Assembly (NCBI GenBank): GCA_002471805.1
Contig: DKQR01000022.1
Coordinates: forward strand, 1-23,867
Direction: 5' to 3'
DNA length: 23,867 bases
DNA from: Fidelibacterota bacterium UBA7303
GTDB taxonomy: Bacteria; Fidelibacterota; Marinisomatia; Marinisomatales; UBA1611
This document shows positions 1-6,985 of this stretch, in pieces. The position numbers were made by a program, and so were the translations under genes. Positions within the stretch are counted from its first letter, which is position 1. The number at the start of each line of letters is the position of its first letter. A model generated the notes under the pieces. That model did no database searches and was not told the DNA's origin. It saw only the letters and a list, made by a program, of their open reading frames with translations.

Positions 1-1077
1 TATATATCACCTGAAAACACTGTTGGTACATTGTCATTATGGAAAAAAGAGCATGAGGCTAACGGCCACAAATGTCGCACGGTCACATTTTTCAGATCCC
101 CAAAAAATTTTGAAGAGGATATCTGTTTAGACCTGCCCTTTAATTTCACTAAACCTTGGCTGGCTGGCCTTCGGAACCGAGTGTATCAAAGATACCGCGG
201 GGAGGAAGGGTATTTTAAGGAAAAGGAAGGATGCCCTCCCGTTTGGGAGCCGGAGGGCTGGTTCGATTCACAGTTCTTGAAATTTAAAGATTTGCTATGG
301 CGCCCGAAGGTATTAGAGACTATAGATAAACACAATTTATATGATTTTGACGTGGTTCATTTTGAGAGCGGAATGGATTTTTTTAAAGATGAAAGTTTTG
401 TGAGAGCCCTTTATGAAAAAGGGAAAAAGATCATCTGCCATTATCATGGCGAAGACCTTCGAACCCGGGGAGTGATGCCGGTTATTGATACTCTATCCGA
501 TTTGAACCTGACCAATGAAGTGGATCTGCTTACAAAACATCCCGATATTCACTATTTATTTCTGCCCTTCGAAACTGATTGTTTTAAGCCTAAGAATGAT
601 ATCTCAGACAAAACCCGGGTTGCCCACGCCCCCACAAACAGGCACTATAAAGGTTCTGAGGACATTATTTCCGCTTGTGCAAAACTAGAGCAAGATGGCC
701 TGATAGTTTTCGATTTGATCGAAAACCTATCCCACAAGGAAGCTTTAACAAGAAAACAGCTTGCTGATATTTTCATTGACCAAGTCGGTGATCTTGGGGG
801 CTGGGGATATGGAATGAACTCGGTAGAATCTCTAGCCATGGGAATCTGTACCTTAACAGAGATGAATGAAGCCTACCAAGCGTTCATACCGGATCATCCC
901 TTTGTGCCGGTTGATTCCGGCTCCATTACCAAAGTTCTAACAGAACTGATTCAGAATAGAAAAAAAATTGTTGATTTTGGACTAAAATCCAGGGCTTGGG
1001 TTACAGAGTACCACGATATTAAACAAGTATCAAAAAAGCTATATAGCTACTATCAGTCTATCGGCCTCTCCGTATGA
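1..1077 (+). CDS. Glycosyltransferase, GT4-like (5' partial)
   Basis: Probable GT-B fold glycosyltransferase that moves a sugar from a nucleotide-sugar donor to an envelope glycan such as LPS. The frame is open back to base 1, and the residues before the first possible start (TTG at 31) read YISPENTVGTLSLWKKEHE, which looks like the usual first strand and helix of a GT-B N-terminal domain, so the real start lies upstream of the window. The C-terminal half carries a KTRVAHAPTNRHYKGSE segment and a GMNSVESLAMG stretch, in the place where GT4 enzymes have the EGFGxxxxEAMA-type donor-site helix. The EX7E pattern is not clean, so the exact family is uncertain. It overlaps the next gene by ATGA, which indicates translational coupling with a second glycosyltransferase and supports an envelope-glycan locus. 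Donor and acceptor cannot be read from the sequence. Confidence 0.72.
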   Translation, partial: YISPENTVGTLSLWKKEHEANGHKCRTVTFFRSPKNFEEDICLDLPFNFTKPWLAGLRNRVYQRYRGEEGYFKEKEGCPPVWEPEGWFDSQFLKFKDLLWRPKVLETIDKHNLYDFDVVHFESGMDFFKDESFVRALYEKGKKIICHYHGEDLRTRGVMPVIDTLSDLNLTNEVDLLTKHPDIHYLFLPFETDCFKPKNDISDKTRVAHAPTNRHYKGSEDIISACAKLEQDGLIVFDLIENLSHKEALTRKQLADIFIDQVGDLGGWGYGMNSVESLAMGICTLTEMNEAYQAFIPDHPFVPVDSGSITKVLTELIQNRKKIVDFGLKSRAWVTEYHDIKQVSKKLYSYYQSIGLSV

Positions 1078-2162
1078 AACAGGAGATATATAAACCATCA
1101 TTTCTCTTCTTCTCAAGATTAATTAGCGCTTTGCTTACACCTTTTTATCTTATTCTTAATCTTTTCAGAATAAGAAAATTGTTCCAGGAAGATATTATAA
1201 AAACTATTCTGGTAACAGAATACCATCGTATTGGTGATGTGCTTATGATAGCCCCTGCTCTAAAGGCTTTGAAAGAGCATTTCAAGGATGCGCAGCTTAT
1301 TTTATTGTGTTCATCTGCCGCTGCTTCTCTGGCTCGCGATCTTCAGCTGGCAGATGAGGTTATTGTTTTTGATGCGCCCTGGACAACCTGGTCTTTTTCG
1401 CCTTTTAAATGGATTAAGGCCCGTTCTTTTGCCAGATCATTTGGTAAAAGAAAAATTAATTTAGCGATTGATTTTAAGGGCGATATCAGAAACAGCTGGT
1501 TTTTATGGCACATGAAAAGTGAACACAGTCTGGGGTATACAACCACTGGGGGAGGCTATTTTTTTTCTAGAACTTTCCTGTTCCCTTTTGAAATGCATCA
1601 AACAGAGCGCGCTCTGCACCTGGTTTCAAAAATAGGAGCTAAGCCTGTCATATCAATGGGGAAAAAATGGGCGGTTAAAAAGGGTGGATATATTGTATTG
1701 CACCCCGGAACCATTGATTCAAGAAGAGGCTGGCCGTTACATCACTGGATTGCATTGATCAATACTTTAACTGCTGATTTTGAATTGGCAATCGTCAGAA
1801 CTAAAGAATCTGTAGAATTAGTTGAAGCAGTGAAAAAAAATAATTTAGCAGTATATATTTTCGAAGGGAACATTGTTCAATTTAAAAATTGGCTGCAAGT
1901 GCAAAGACTATTGATTGCACCGGATTCCATGGCGGGCCATCTGGCGGCCTATTTAAAAATTCCTGTTATTTCTTTATTTGGCGCTCAAAACCCGGAATTA
2001 ACAAAACCGCTAGGCGATAAGATTATTGTTGTGAATTCGGGTAAAGAATGTGTTCACCAGAGGGATCATTGGCGGCTGTGTTCTTCTTGTATGAGCGCTA
2101 TAAACCCAGAGTCGGTGCTCGATTCAGCCGTGAATTTGCTGAGGTATAATTATGGAAATTAA
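1074..2162 (+). CDS. Glycosyltransferase family 9 (heptosyltransferase-like)
   Basis: Predicted LPS-core type glycosyltransferase (GT9, ADP-heptose:LPS heptosyltransferase superfamily), acting at the inner face of the cytoplasmic membrane. The N-terminal domain shows the family signature YHRIGDVLMIAPALKALKE followed by LILLCSS. The C-terminal domain has YIVLHPGTIDSRRGWPLHHW and RLLIAPDSMAGHLAAYLKIP then SLFGAQNPE, the usual donor-binding region of GT9 (normally PDTGxxHLAAALGxPxxxLFG). The G of PDTG is replaced (PDSMAGH). A Cys cluster near the end (CVHQRDHWRLCSSC) is also common in the family. Residues about 9-31 are hydrophobic (FLFFSRLISALLTPFYLILN) and could be a membrane anchor, which is unusual for soluble WaaC/WaaF. 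The start ATG overlaps the upstream glycosyltransferase stop (ATGA). Length (362 aa) is normal. The acceptor is unknown. Confidence 0.87.
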   Translation: MKQEIYKPSFLFFSRLISALLTPFYLILNLFRIRKLFQEDIIKTILVTEYHRIGDVLMIAPALKALKEHFKDAQLILLCSSAAASLARDLQLADEVIVFDAPWTTWSFSPFKWIKARSFARSFGKRKINLAIDFKGDIRNSWFLWHMKSEHSLGYTTTGGGYFFSRTFLFPFEMHQTERALHLVSKIGAKPVISMGKKWAVKKGGYIVLHPGTIDSRRGWPLHHWIALINTLTADFELAIVRTKESVELVEAVKKNNLAVYIFEGNIVQFKNWLQVQRLLIAPDSMAGHLAAYLKIPVISLFGAQNPELTKPLGDKIIVVNSGKECVHQRDHWRLCSSCMSAINPESVLDSAVNLLRYNYGN

Positions 2163-2182
2163 AAATATTGTGGATTGGATGA

Positions 2183-2213
2183 TTGTGTGTGATTGTGTTT
2201 GTGTGTAAATTTG
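2183..2213 (+). promoter_or_regulatory. Possible Bacteroidetes-type promoter (TTG-N20-TAAATTTG)
   Basis: TTG at 2183-2185 is followed, after 20 bases, by TAAATTTG at 2206-2213. This fits the known Bacteroidetes vegetative promoter pattern (TTG or TTTG at -33, 19-21 bases, TAnnTTTG at -7). It lies in the 167-base gap between the glycosyltransferase and the first miniprotein gene and would give a 5' leader of about 110 bases that includes the GC hairpin at 2277-2295. The -33 part lies in a GT-rich stretch, so chance matches are easy. Promoter use in this organism is unknown. Confidence 0.35.
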
Positions 2214-2276
2214 GTTTATTGGAAAGAGATTGACTCTGAATTCAACCACAGACAAAGGACAATCTAAGAATAAGGC

Positions 2277-2299
2277 CGGGGGCGATCTGCCCCCGTTTT
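2277..2299 (+). terminator. GC-rich hairpin with short T run
   Basis: C-GGGGGC-GATCT-GCCCCC-G is a perfect 7-bp stem with a 5-base loop (2277-2295), followed by TTTT (2296-2299). It is a plausible intrinsic terminator for the glycosyltransferase genes. The T run is short, and the hairpin lies between the candidate promoter at 2183-2213 and the miniprotein start at 2330, so it could instead be a leader attenuator or an RNA-stabilising 5' hairpin. Confidence 0.6.
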
Positions 2300-2329
2300 C
2301 ATTAGGAACCAAACCAAGGAGGTATTGGC

Positions 2330-2539
2330 ATGGCTGATATCAATGCAACCGTTGCATCTGCGGCATCCGGAATTGTTGGTGTAATCAAAGCACTTATTGT
2401 GTTGTTTGTATTCGTCAACATTGTCTATTCCACGGGATTTGATCCCATTGGCGGAATTGTAGAGCTGGTAAACACCTTTTTAGATGGTGGATTTGCCGGT
2501 CTATTAGCTCTGTTGGTGTTTCTCTCGTTTCTTGGGTAA
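2330..2539 (+). CDS. Two-helix membrane miniprotein A (unknown function)
   Basis: 69-aa protein of unknown function. The start is secure: AAGGAGG at 2316-2322, seven bases before ATG, is the strongest ribosome binding site in the window and implies high expression. The sequence has two hydrophobic segments (about residues 14-34 and 52-69) joined by GFDPIGGIVELVNTFLDGG, which could be a short amphipathic helix. It has no signal-peptidase site and very few charges. It is clearly related to the next gene (2608-2823): both carry IGG-x7-F-x-D-x-GFAG-x-LAL and align with a single one-residue gap before that motif. It lies between a hairpin upstream and another downstream. Holin, pilin-like (VirB2/TrbC size class), toxin or structural membrane peptide are all possible; nothing in the sequence chooses between them. 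Confidence 0.78.
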   Translation: MADINATVASAASGIVGVIKALIVLFVFVNIVYSTGFDPIGGIVELVNTFLDGGFAGLLALLVFLSFLG

Positions 2540-2558
2540 TTAACATAGGCTATATTTA

Positions 2559-2580
2559 GGGCTTTGATTTTTCAAAGCCC
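2559..2580 (+). other. Perfect 9-bp RNA hairpin between the two miniprotein genes
   Basis: GGGCTTTGA (2559-2567), TTTT loop (2568-2571) and TCAAAGCCC (2572-2580) form a perfect stem-loop 19 bases after the first miniprotein stop and 16 bases before the ribosome binding site of the second. No T run follows (ATATGCC), so it is not a classical intrinsic terminator. It may be an mRNA stabiliser, a processing site or a partial terminator that sets the ratio of the two products. Confidence 0.7.
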
Positions 2581-2607
2581 ATATGCCTCTACCAACAGGA
2601 GTAAACT

Positions 2608-2823
2608 ATGCTAGACGGTATAAAAACCCTAAACGAGTGGCTCGGCATTGCAATAGAATTGTTGAAATCCCTAGTTGTTGTTGGAATTATCGTTGGAATC
2701 TTGTTTGATGACTTTTTTGGAGTCATTGGTGGACTTGGGCGTATAATGGCTCAATTTGGTGACGCAGGTTTCGCGGGAATTTTAGCACTGATGATACTCG
2801 TAATGTGGTACGAGAAGAAATAG
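2608..2823 (+). CDS. Two-helix membrane miniprotein B (paralogue of A)
   Basis: 71-aa protein of unknown function with its own ribosome binding site (AGGAG, 2597-2601, six bases before ATG). It has two hydrophobic segments (about residues 19-34 and 54-67) with FFGVIGGLGRIMAQFGDAG between them, and a charged C-terminal YEKK. It shares IGG-x7-F-x-D-x-GFAG-x-LAL with miniprotein A, and the pair probably arose by tandem duplication followed by divergence at both ends. The N-terminal part (MLDGIKTLNEWLG) is more amphipathic than that of A. The gene is closed by a good terminator at 2843-2877, so A and B probably form their own short transcription unit. I do not recognise a family. Confidence 0.78.
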   Translation: MLDGIKTLNEWLGIAIELLKSLVVVGIIVGILFDDFFGVIGGLGRIMAQFGDAGFAGILALMILVMWYEKK

Positions 2824-2842
2824 CGCGAATTTAAATCCGCTC

Positions 2843-2877
2843 CAACGCCTCAGTGATTCTGGGGCGTTGTCGTTTTT
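2843..2877 (+). terminator. Intrinsic terminator after the miniprotein pair
   Basis: An 11-bp stem (CAACGCCTCAG, 2843-2853, with CTGGGGCGTTG, 2859-2869, one T-G wobble) with loop TGATT is followed by TCG and TTTTT (2873-2877). It ends only 13 bases before the ATG of the next gene, leaving no room for a promoter between them. Confidence 0.82.
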
Positions 2878-2890
2878 AGACTGGTTGACA

Positions 2891-3733
2891 ATGAAAAAAG
2901 CTGTTCCCACCCGGTTTTATACTCGCAGTCTATCTCTAGGGATAATCTTTTATCCCTGTCTTCTTTTTTCTGCATTTGAATCAACGCATTTTTCCCCATT
3001 CCAAAATGCAATGGGAGGGTGCCCTTTTTCTTTTTTCCCAAATACCACCAGCATTTTAACGGACCCGACTTTACTATCAGATCAGAAATCCATATTCGGG
3101 TCAGGCAGTTTTAGTAATAAGTTCGGCATAAATGACTTATATGAGTCATCTTTTATTACCGGAACCCGATTCAAAAAATATGGTGTAGGATTGGGATTTA
3201 CCCGATTTGGGAATTTCATATATAAAGAATCCCAGGTAGCCGTATTATCGAGCCGCAGGATTAGAGACAATATTATTTTTGGGGGAGGGATAATGGTCTA
3301 TAACATTGCAATTAAAGAATATGGTGCAGCATCAACCATTGGTACCCGGCTGAGTTTACGGTATCAAATGAATGCTTCTTTACAATCGGTGTTTTCATTA
3401 TTGAATGCAAATCAGCCCCAAATAGGGAAATCAAAGGAACCTCTCCCACAAGTAATTTCAGGGGGGATATTGCTTTCACCAACAGAGTCGGTACATGGCC
3501 AACTTTCGATCCTTCACGATATAAGTTATCCAATAAGTATAAGATTGGGTATTTCTTGGCAGCCCATAAATGAAATTGGTTTTGCCGTTGGGAAAACAAC
3601 CGATCCGGATATTTTTACTGCTGGTGGATTTATTAAGTGGAAATATTTTCAATTTGAATTTGGATGTTTATCCTATACTAACGTGGGGTTTGTTACCTAT
3701 CAGGCTGGGTTTAGCATTTTTCGTCTACCTTAG
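2891..3733 (+). CDS. PorV/PorQ-like outer-membrane beta-barrel protein
   Basis: Predicted exported outer-membrane barrel of 280 aa. I chose ATG 2891 and not the upstream TTG 2867, because the latter lies inside the terminator and ATG gives a proper signal peptide: MKKAVPTRFYTRSLSLG, then a hydrophobic stretch IIFYPCLLFSA. The mature protein begins with FQNAMGGCPFSFFPNTT, resembling the GxGGxxxAxxxxxxAxxxNPAG opening of PorV/FadL-like FCB proteins. It then alternates Gly/aromatic-rich strands (KKYGVGLGFTRFG, IIFGGGIMVYNI, ISIRLGISWQP, FIKWKYFQFEFGCL) and ends with an aromatic-rich strand (AGFSIF). No clear ribosome binding site. It probably shares an operon with the next barrel gene, which starts before this one ends. 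Assignment to PorV/PorQ is by style, not by a diagnostic motif; a role in type IX secretion is not shown. Confidence 0.62.
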   Translation: MKKAVPTRFYTRSLSLGIIFYPCLLFSAFESTHFSPFQNAMGGCPFSFFPNTTSILTDPTLLSDQKSIFGSGSFSNKFGINDLYESSFITGTRFKKYGVGLGFTRFGNFIYKESQVAVLSSRRIRDNIIFGGGIMVYNIAIKEYGAASTIGTRLSLRYQMNASLQSVFSLLNANQPQIGKSKEPLPQVISGGILLSPTESVHGQLSILHDISYPISIRLGISWQPINEIGFAVGKTTDPDIFTAGGFIKWKYFQFEFGCLSYTNVGFVTYQAGFSIFRLP

Positions 3734-5459
3734 CCTATTAGTAGGGCAGATTGATCTGTTGGAGGATTTTGACCCTGAACAGTCTATTCCTGAATCTGAC
3801 TTGTTCATTTTATCAACAGCCCAGAATCTTCATAAAGGCCTTACAGCTCAATCAGCGCATCTTCTGATTCAATTGTCTATTTTAACAAAAGAAGAAATCA
3901 ATGCACTTGATGGTATTGTGAATGGAAAAACATCAGTACAAATCGAAAAACATCCGAGATTAACAAAAATAATAAAGACACTGTGGTCTAAAGAAACATC
4001 AGAGTCTATCACCGGTGCAATATTGTATAAGATGAATGTAAAAGATGATATTCAATACAAATGGTCCGGTGAAGTGAATCTCCACAACATAAATATTGGG
4101 TTCCTGGGAGAACGGGACGGTTATGAAAAAAATATTTTGGATCACCACTCATTATTTATCCAAAAACACCGAAATGATAAAACCGTAATAATAGGGGATT
4201 TCCAGATGTTGCTTGGACATGGCTTGATTAGCTGGCGTTCCATGCCTTTAAAATCCTATTTTGGCGTAACCAATTCGGCCCTAAGAACAGGACGCGGTGT
4301 GCAGCCTTTTCGTTCTGGACATGAATCCTGGTCCTATCGCGGTCTAGCATGGAGCCAGATGCTATTTGGTGGAGAATTTTCCGGTGCCGTTTCCAAAAGA
4401 TGGGTGGATGGTACACTGACCTCTATGGGAATAAATTTATCGGAGAGTGGAATGCATATTTCAGATCATCAAATTGAGAATAAGAGCAATATCCTGGAGT
4501 CGGTGTTTATTACAAATTGGAGATCAGATAAAGAGAAATTAAACTATGGTTTTATTCTGGGAAAAGGCACATGGATTGATCGAAATAGCATTTCTTTCGT
4601 GAATACACTTTTATCTTTTTACAGCTCTTTTACAGCAGAAAATATCAATATCTACAACGAATTGGCATTATCTGCTAATAATAGAAATGCTGTTATTTCT
4701 GGGTTGCGAATAAAAAATGATTTATTTGGGTATGGATTGATATTCCGATATCTAGAACCAGGCTATATAGGTATCCGTGAAAATATGTTTCGCAATTGGG
4801 ACAACATTTCCTCTGGAGAATCAGGTTTTCTTCATGAATTGCATTTCAGGACCGGGCGAATAAAAGTTAATGTCTACTCGGATTCGTTTCATCGACTCCA
4901 AGAAGAACCGGGCATATTTAAAAAACGCGGTTCAGAAACGGGAGGCAGATTGGAATTAAAATCGTACCAAGAGTGGATTATCAATGCTCAATTCAAACAA
5001 CAATATGCCTCCACTGAGATCAATACTTATCCAGATGAAATTGCTGAAGTGGGGCGCCCGGTTACAACCTTAAGATCAACCATAAAAAGAGAATGGGGTA
5101 ATAAACACAAGCTGCAATTTCAAATTCAGAGCAAATTTGAAACCAGCGGTGATCATATCAGCAATGGTTTGCAGATAAGGTATAAAATAAAATTAAAAAA
5201 ATTGATGGTGAATACATTCTGGATGTCTTCTCATATTAATGATTATACAACACGATTGTATTATTGGGATGCCACATTGCCAGGGGAAATGCGCAATAAA
5301 TTATTTTCTGAATCAGGGCATTATGCAGCTATTATGATCTCGTTATTAACCATTGAATCGAGCGCTATACATGGACGAATTTCCACGTCTTGGGATGCTT
5401 GGAAATTTAATGTTAAACCACAAGTACAAGGAGCTCTTCAATTTAATTTGTCTCTTTAG
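3690..5459 (+). CDS. Helix-hairpin-helix / outer-membrane barrel protein (FCB family)
   Basis: Large predicted outer-membrane barrel with an N-terminal helical region. The frame is open from ATG 3570, but that start would add 40 residues overlapping the upstream gene. TTG 3690 gives a signal peptide (LPIRLGLAFFVYLSLLVGQ) and is my choice; no ribosome binding site decides it. The first mature part (about residues 35-90, SAHLLIQLSILTKEEINAL then GIVNGKTSVQIEK) looks like the degenerate helix-hairpin-helix segment seen in a Bacteroidetes family of exported barrels. The segment VIIGDFQMLLGHGLISWR, followed by TGRGVQPFRSG and SWSYRGLAW, matches the GDYxxxFGQGLxxxxG...GNGIxPYxS...FFRGxA pattern I know from that family. 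The rest is amphipathic beta strand to a final QFNLSL strand. 589 aa from 3690. Function in this family is not established. Confidence 0.6.
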   Translation: MLPIRLGLAFFVYLSLLVGQIDLLEDFDPEQSIPESDLFILSTAQNLHKGLTAQSAHLLIQLSILTKEEINALDGIVNGKTSVQIEKHPRLTKIIKTLWSKETSESITGAILYKMNVKDDIQYKWSGEVNLHNINIGFLGERDGYEKNILDHHSLFIQKHRNDKTVIIGDFQMLLGHGLISWRSMPLKSYFGVTNSALRTGRGVQPFRSGHESWSYRGLAWSQMLFGGEFSGAVSKRWVDGTLTSMGINLSESGMHISDHQIENKSNILESVFITNWRSDKEKLNYGFILGKGTWIDRNSISFVNTLLSFYSSFTAENINIYNELALSANNRNAVISGLRIKNDLFGYGLIFRYLEPGYIGIRENMFRNWDNISSGESGFLHELHFRTGRIKVNVYSDSFHRLQEEPGIFKKRGSETGGRLELKSYQEWIINAQFKQQYASTEINTYPDEIAEVGRPVTTLRSTIKREWGNKHKLQFQIQSKFETSGDHISNGLQIRYKIKLKKLMVNTFWMSSHINDYTTRLYYWDATLPGEMRNKLFSESGHYAAIMISLLTIESSAIHGRISTSWDAWKFNVKPQVQGALQFNLSL

Positions 5460-5506
5460 GCTTGGTCTTCTTTTTGATCTTAAATCAGAAAGATAAATTT
5501 ACAGCT

Positions 5507-6982
5507 ATGATATTCCGATCATTTTTCTGCCATTTAATATTACTTGGCATTCTGTTCGCAAACATTCATGTATTTAATCGCAGCGCAGGTAGTGAATCTG
5601 AAATACGAACACTAAATGATAAAAAAATATTATATATATCAACAAAAGACCTTGCTAGGTCATTGTCATCGAAATTATTTGAAAATCAGGAACGAAAGAA
5701 ACTGGTTCTTTACATTAAAGGAAAACGTATTAAAGTATCGGGTTATACCAGTTTTGTTATGATCGATGATGTCCCCTACCAGATGCCGGACATGGTCCTT
5801 GTGGAACCCGGTGATCTATACTTACCGGCAGAAGAATTCATTCGTATTCTAAAAACAACTGTAATGCCTGGAATAAATTTTGATAAAACAAAGGAGTTTC
5901 TTGATATTGATGTAGTGCGATTTAATATCATAGGTATGCAGGTAGAATCTAAATCAAATGGCACCATTATCAAGCTGAACACAAGAAAACCATTTTCTGA
6001 GAGAAATATCAGTTCATTTATCAATAAACACGGTTGGTATTATATAACCGTTGCCGGGGCAATGGTTGATACGGTTGCTTTAGATGGTGCGGAGACCCGC
6101 GGGGTAATCAGGAGAGTTGAGTCAGACCAAATTGGGGAAACTGCCCAGATTGCATTCAAACTGGGGTCCGAGGTAGTAAGCCACGACTGGTATCAAAATT
6201 TGGATCCCAATGAAATAGTTATTACCCTGCGAACACCCATGGGTAAAAATGCCGTTCGTATCGAAGATGTTAAAAACCGCTGGAAATTAGATACAGTGGT
6301 CTTGGATGCCGGACATGGCGGTAAGGATCCAGGTACCACGAGCCGATTTGGAGTCAAAGAAAAAGATATTGTATTGGATATTGCTAAACGTATCGGCAGA
6401 TTGTTGGAAACAAACACGAATATCAAAGTAGTATATACTAGGGAAGAAGATGTCTTTGTTCCATTGCGCAGGCGGGCAGAAATTGCAAATGAAAATAATG
6501 GGAAACTGTTTATCAGTATTCATGCGAATGCAAATAATAACAAGACTATCCAGGGTTTTGAAACATATTTTTTAAGTCCAGGTAAAAGTGAAGATGCAGT
6601 TATGGTGGCTTCAAGAGAAAATTCGGTTATTCAAATGGAAGAGAGAAGAAACGGAAATGAAGAATTAACAGATGAAGGACTCATTATGGCCACCATGGCC
6701 CAAAGCATGTTCATGAAAGAAAGTGAAGATTTGGCAGCAATCATCCAAATGGAACTGGATAAACGGCTAACAACTCCAAACCGCGGTGTTAAACAAGCGG
6801 GATTTTACGTTCTTTATGGTGCTTCCATGCCTCATGCGTATCCTGAAATAGGTTTTCTTTCTAACCCTAAAGAGGAAAAAGCGTTAAAGAAAGCTACTCA
6901 TCGCCAGAAGGTTGCCCAGGCGATTTATGAAGCTATTAAACACTTCAAGGAATCCAGAGAAAAACTTTTGGTGGAAGAATAA
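5507..6982 (+). CDS. N-acetylmuramoyl-L-alanine amidase (AMIN + Amidase_3)
   Basis: Exported zinc amidase that cuts the bond between N-acetylmuramic acid and the stem peptide, for septum splitting or wall turnover. I start at ATG 5507 (MIFRSFFCHLILLGILFA signal peptide); an upstream TTG at 5462 only adds a poor extension. Order: signal peptide; about residues 30-125, a copper-amine-oxidase-N-like region with ILYISTKDLARSLS and YLPAEEFIRIL; about 135-250, an AMIN-like beta domain; about 264-480, Amidase_3. Zinc and catalytic residues are visible: His in VVLDAGHGGKDPGT, Glu in GVKEKDIVLDIAKR, His in FISIHANAN, and the catalytic Glu in YPEIGFLSN. The Amidase_3 insertion includes MVASRENSVIQMEE, the region that forms the autoinhibitory helix in AmiB/AmiC. 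The gene begins 47 bases after the barrel gene and ends 3 bases before murI, so wall hydrolysis and precursor supply sit together. Confidence 0.9.
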   Translation: MIFRSFFCHLILLGILFANIHVFNRSAGSESEIRTLNDKKILYISTKDLARSLSSKLFENQERKKLVLYIKGKRIKVSGYTSFVMIDDVPYQMPDMVLVEPGDLYLPAEEFIRILKTTVMPGINFDKTKEFLDIDVVRFNIIGMQVESKSNGTIIKLNTRKPFSERNISSFINKHGWYYITVAGAMVDTVALDGAETRGVIRRVESDQIGETAQIAFKLGSEVVSHDWYQNLDPNEIVITLRTPMGKNAVRIEDVKNRWKLDTVVLDAGHGGKDPGTTSRFGVKEKDIVLDIAKRIGRLLETNTNIKVVYTREEDVFVPLRRRAEIANENNGKLFISIHANANNNKTIQGFETYFLSPGKSEDAVMVASRENSVIQMEERRNGNEELTDEGLIMATMAQSMFMKESEDLAAIIQMELDKRLTTPNRGVKQAGFYVLYGASMPHAYPEIGFLSNPKEEKALKKATHRQKVAQAIYEAIKHFKESREKLLVEE

Positions 6983-6985
6983 GCG

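Noticed and set aside
2181..2206. GT-rich direct repeat (GATTGTGTGT then GATTGTGTTT)
   Set aside because: Two imperfect 10-base copies only; simple-sequence drift explains it, and it is too short for a CRISPR or other repeat array.
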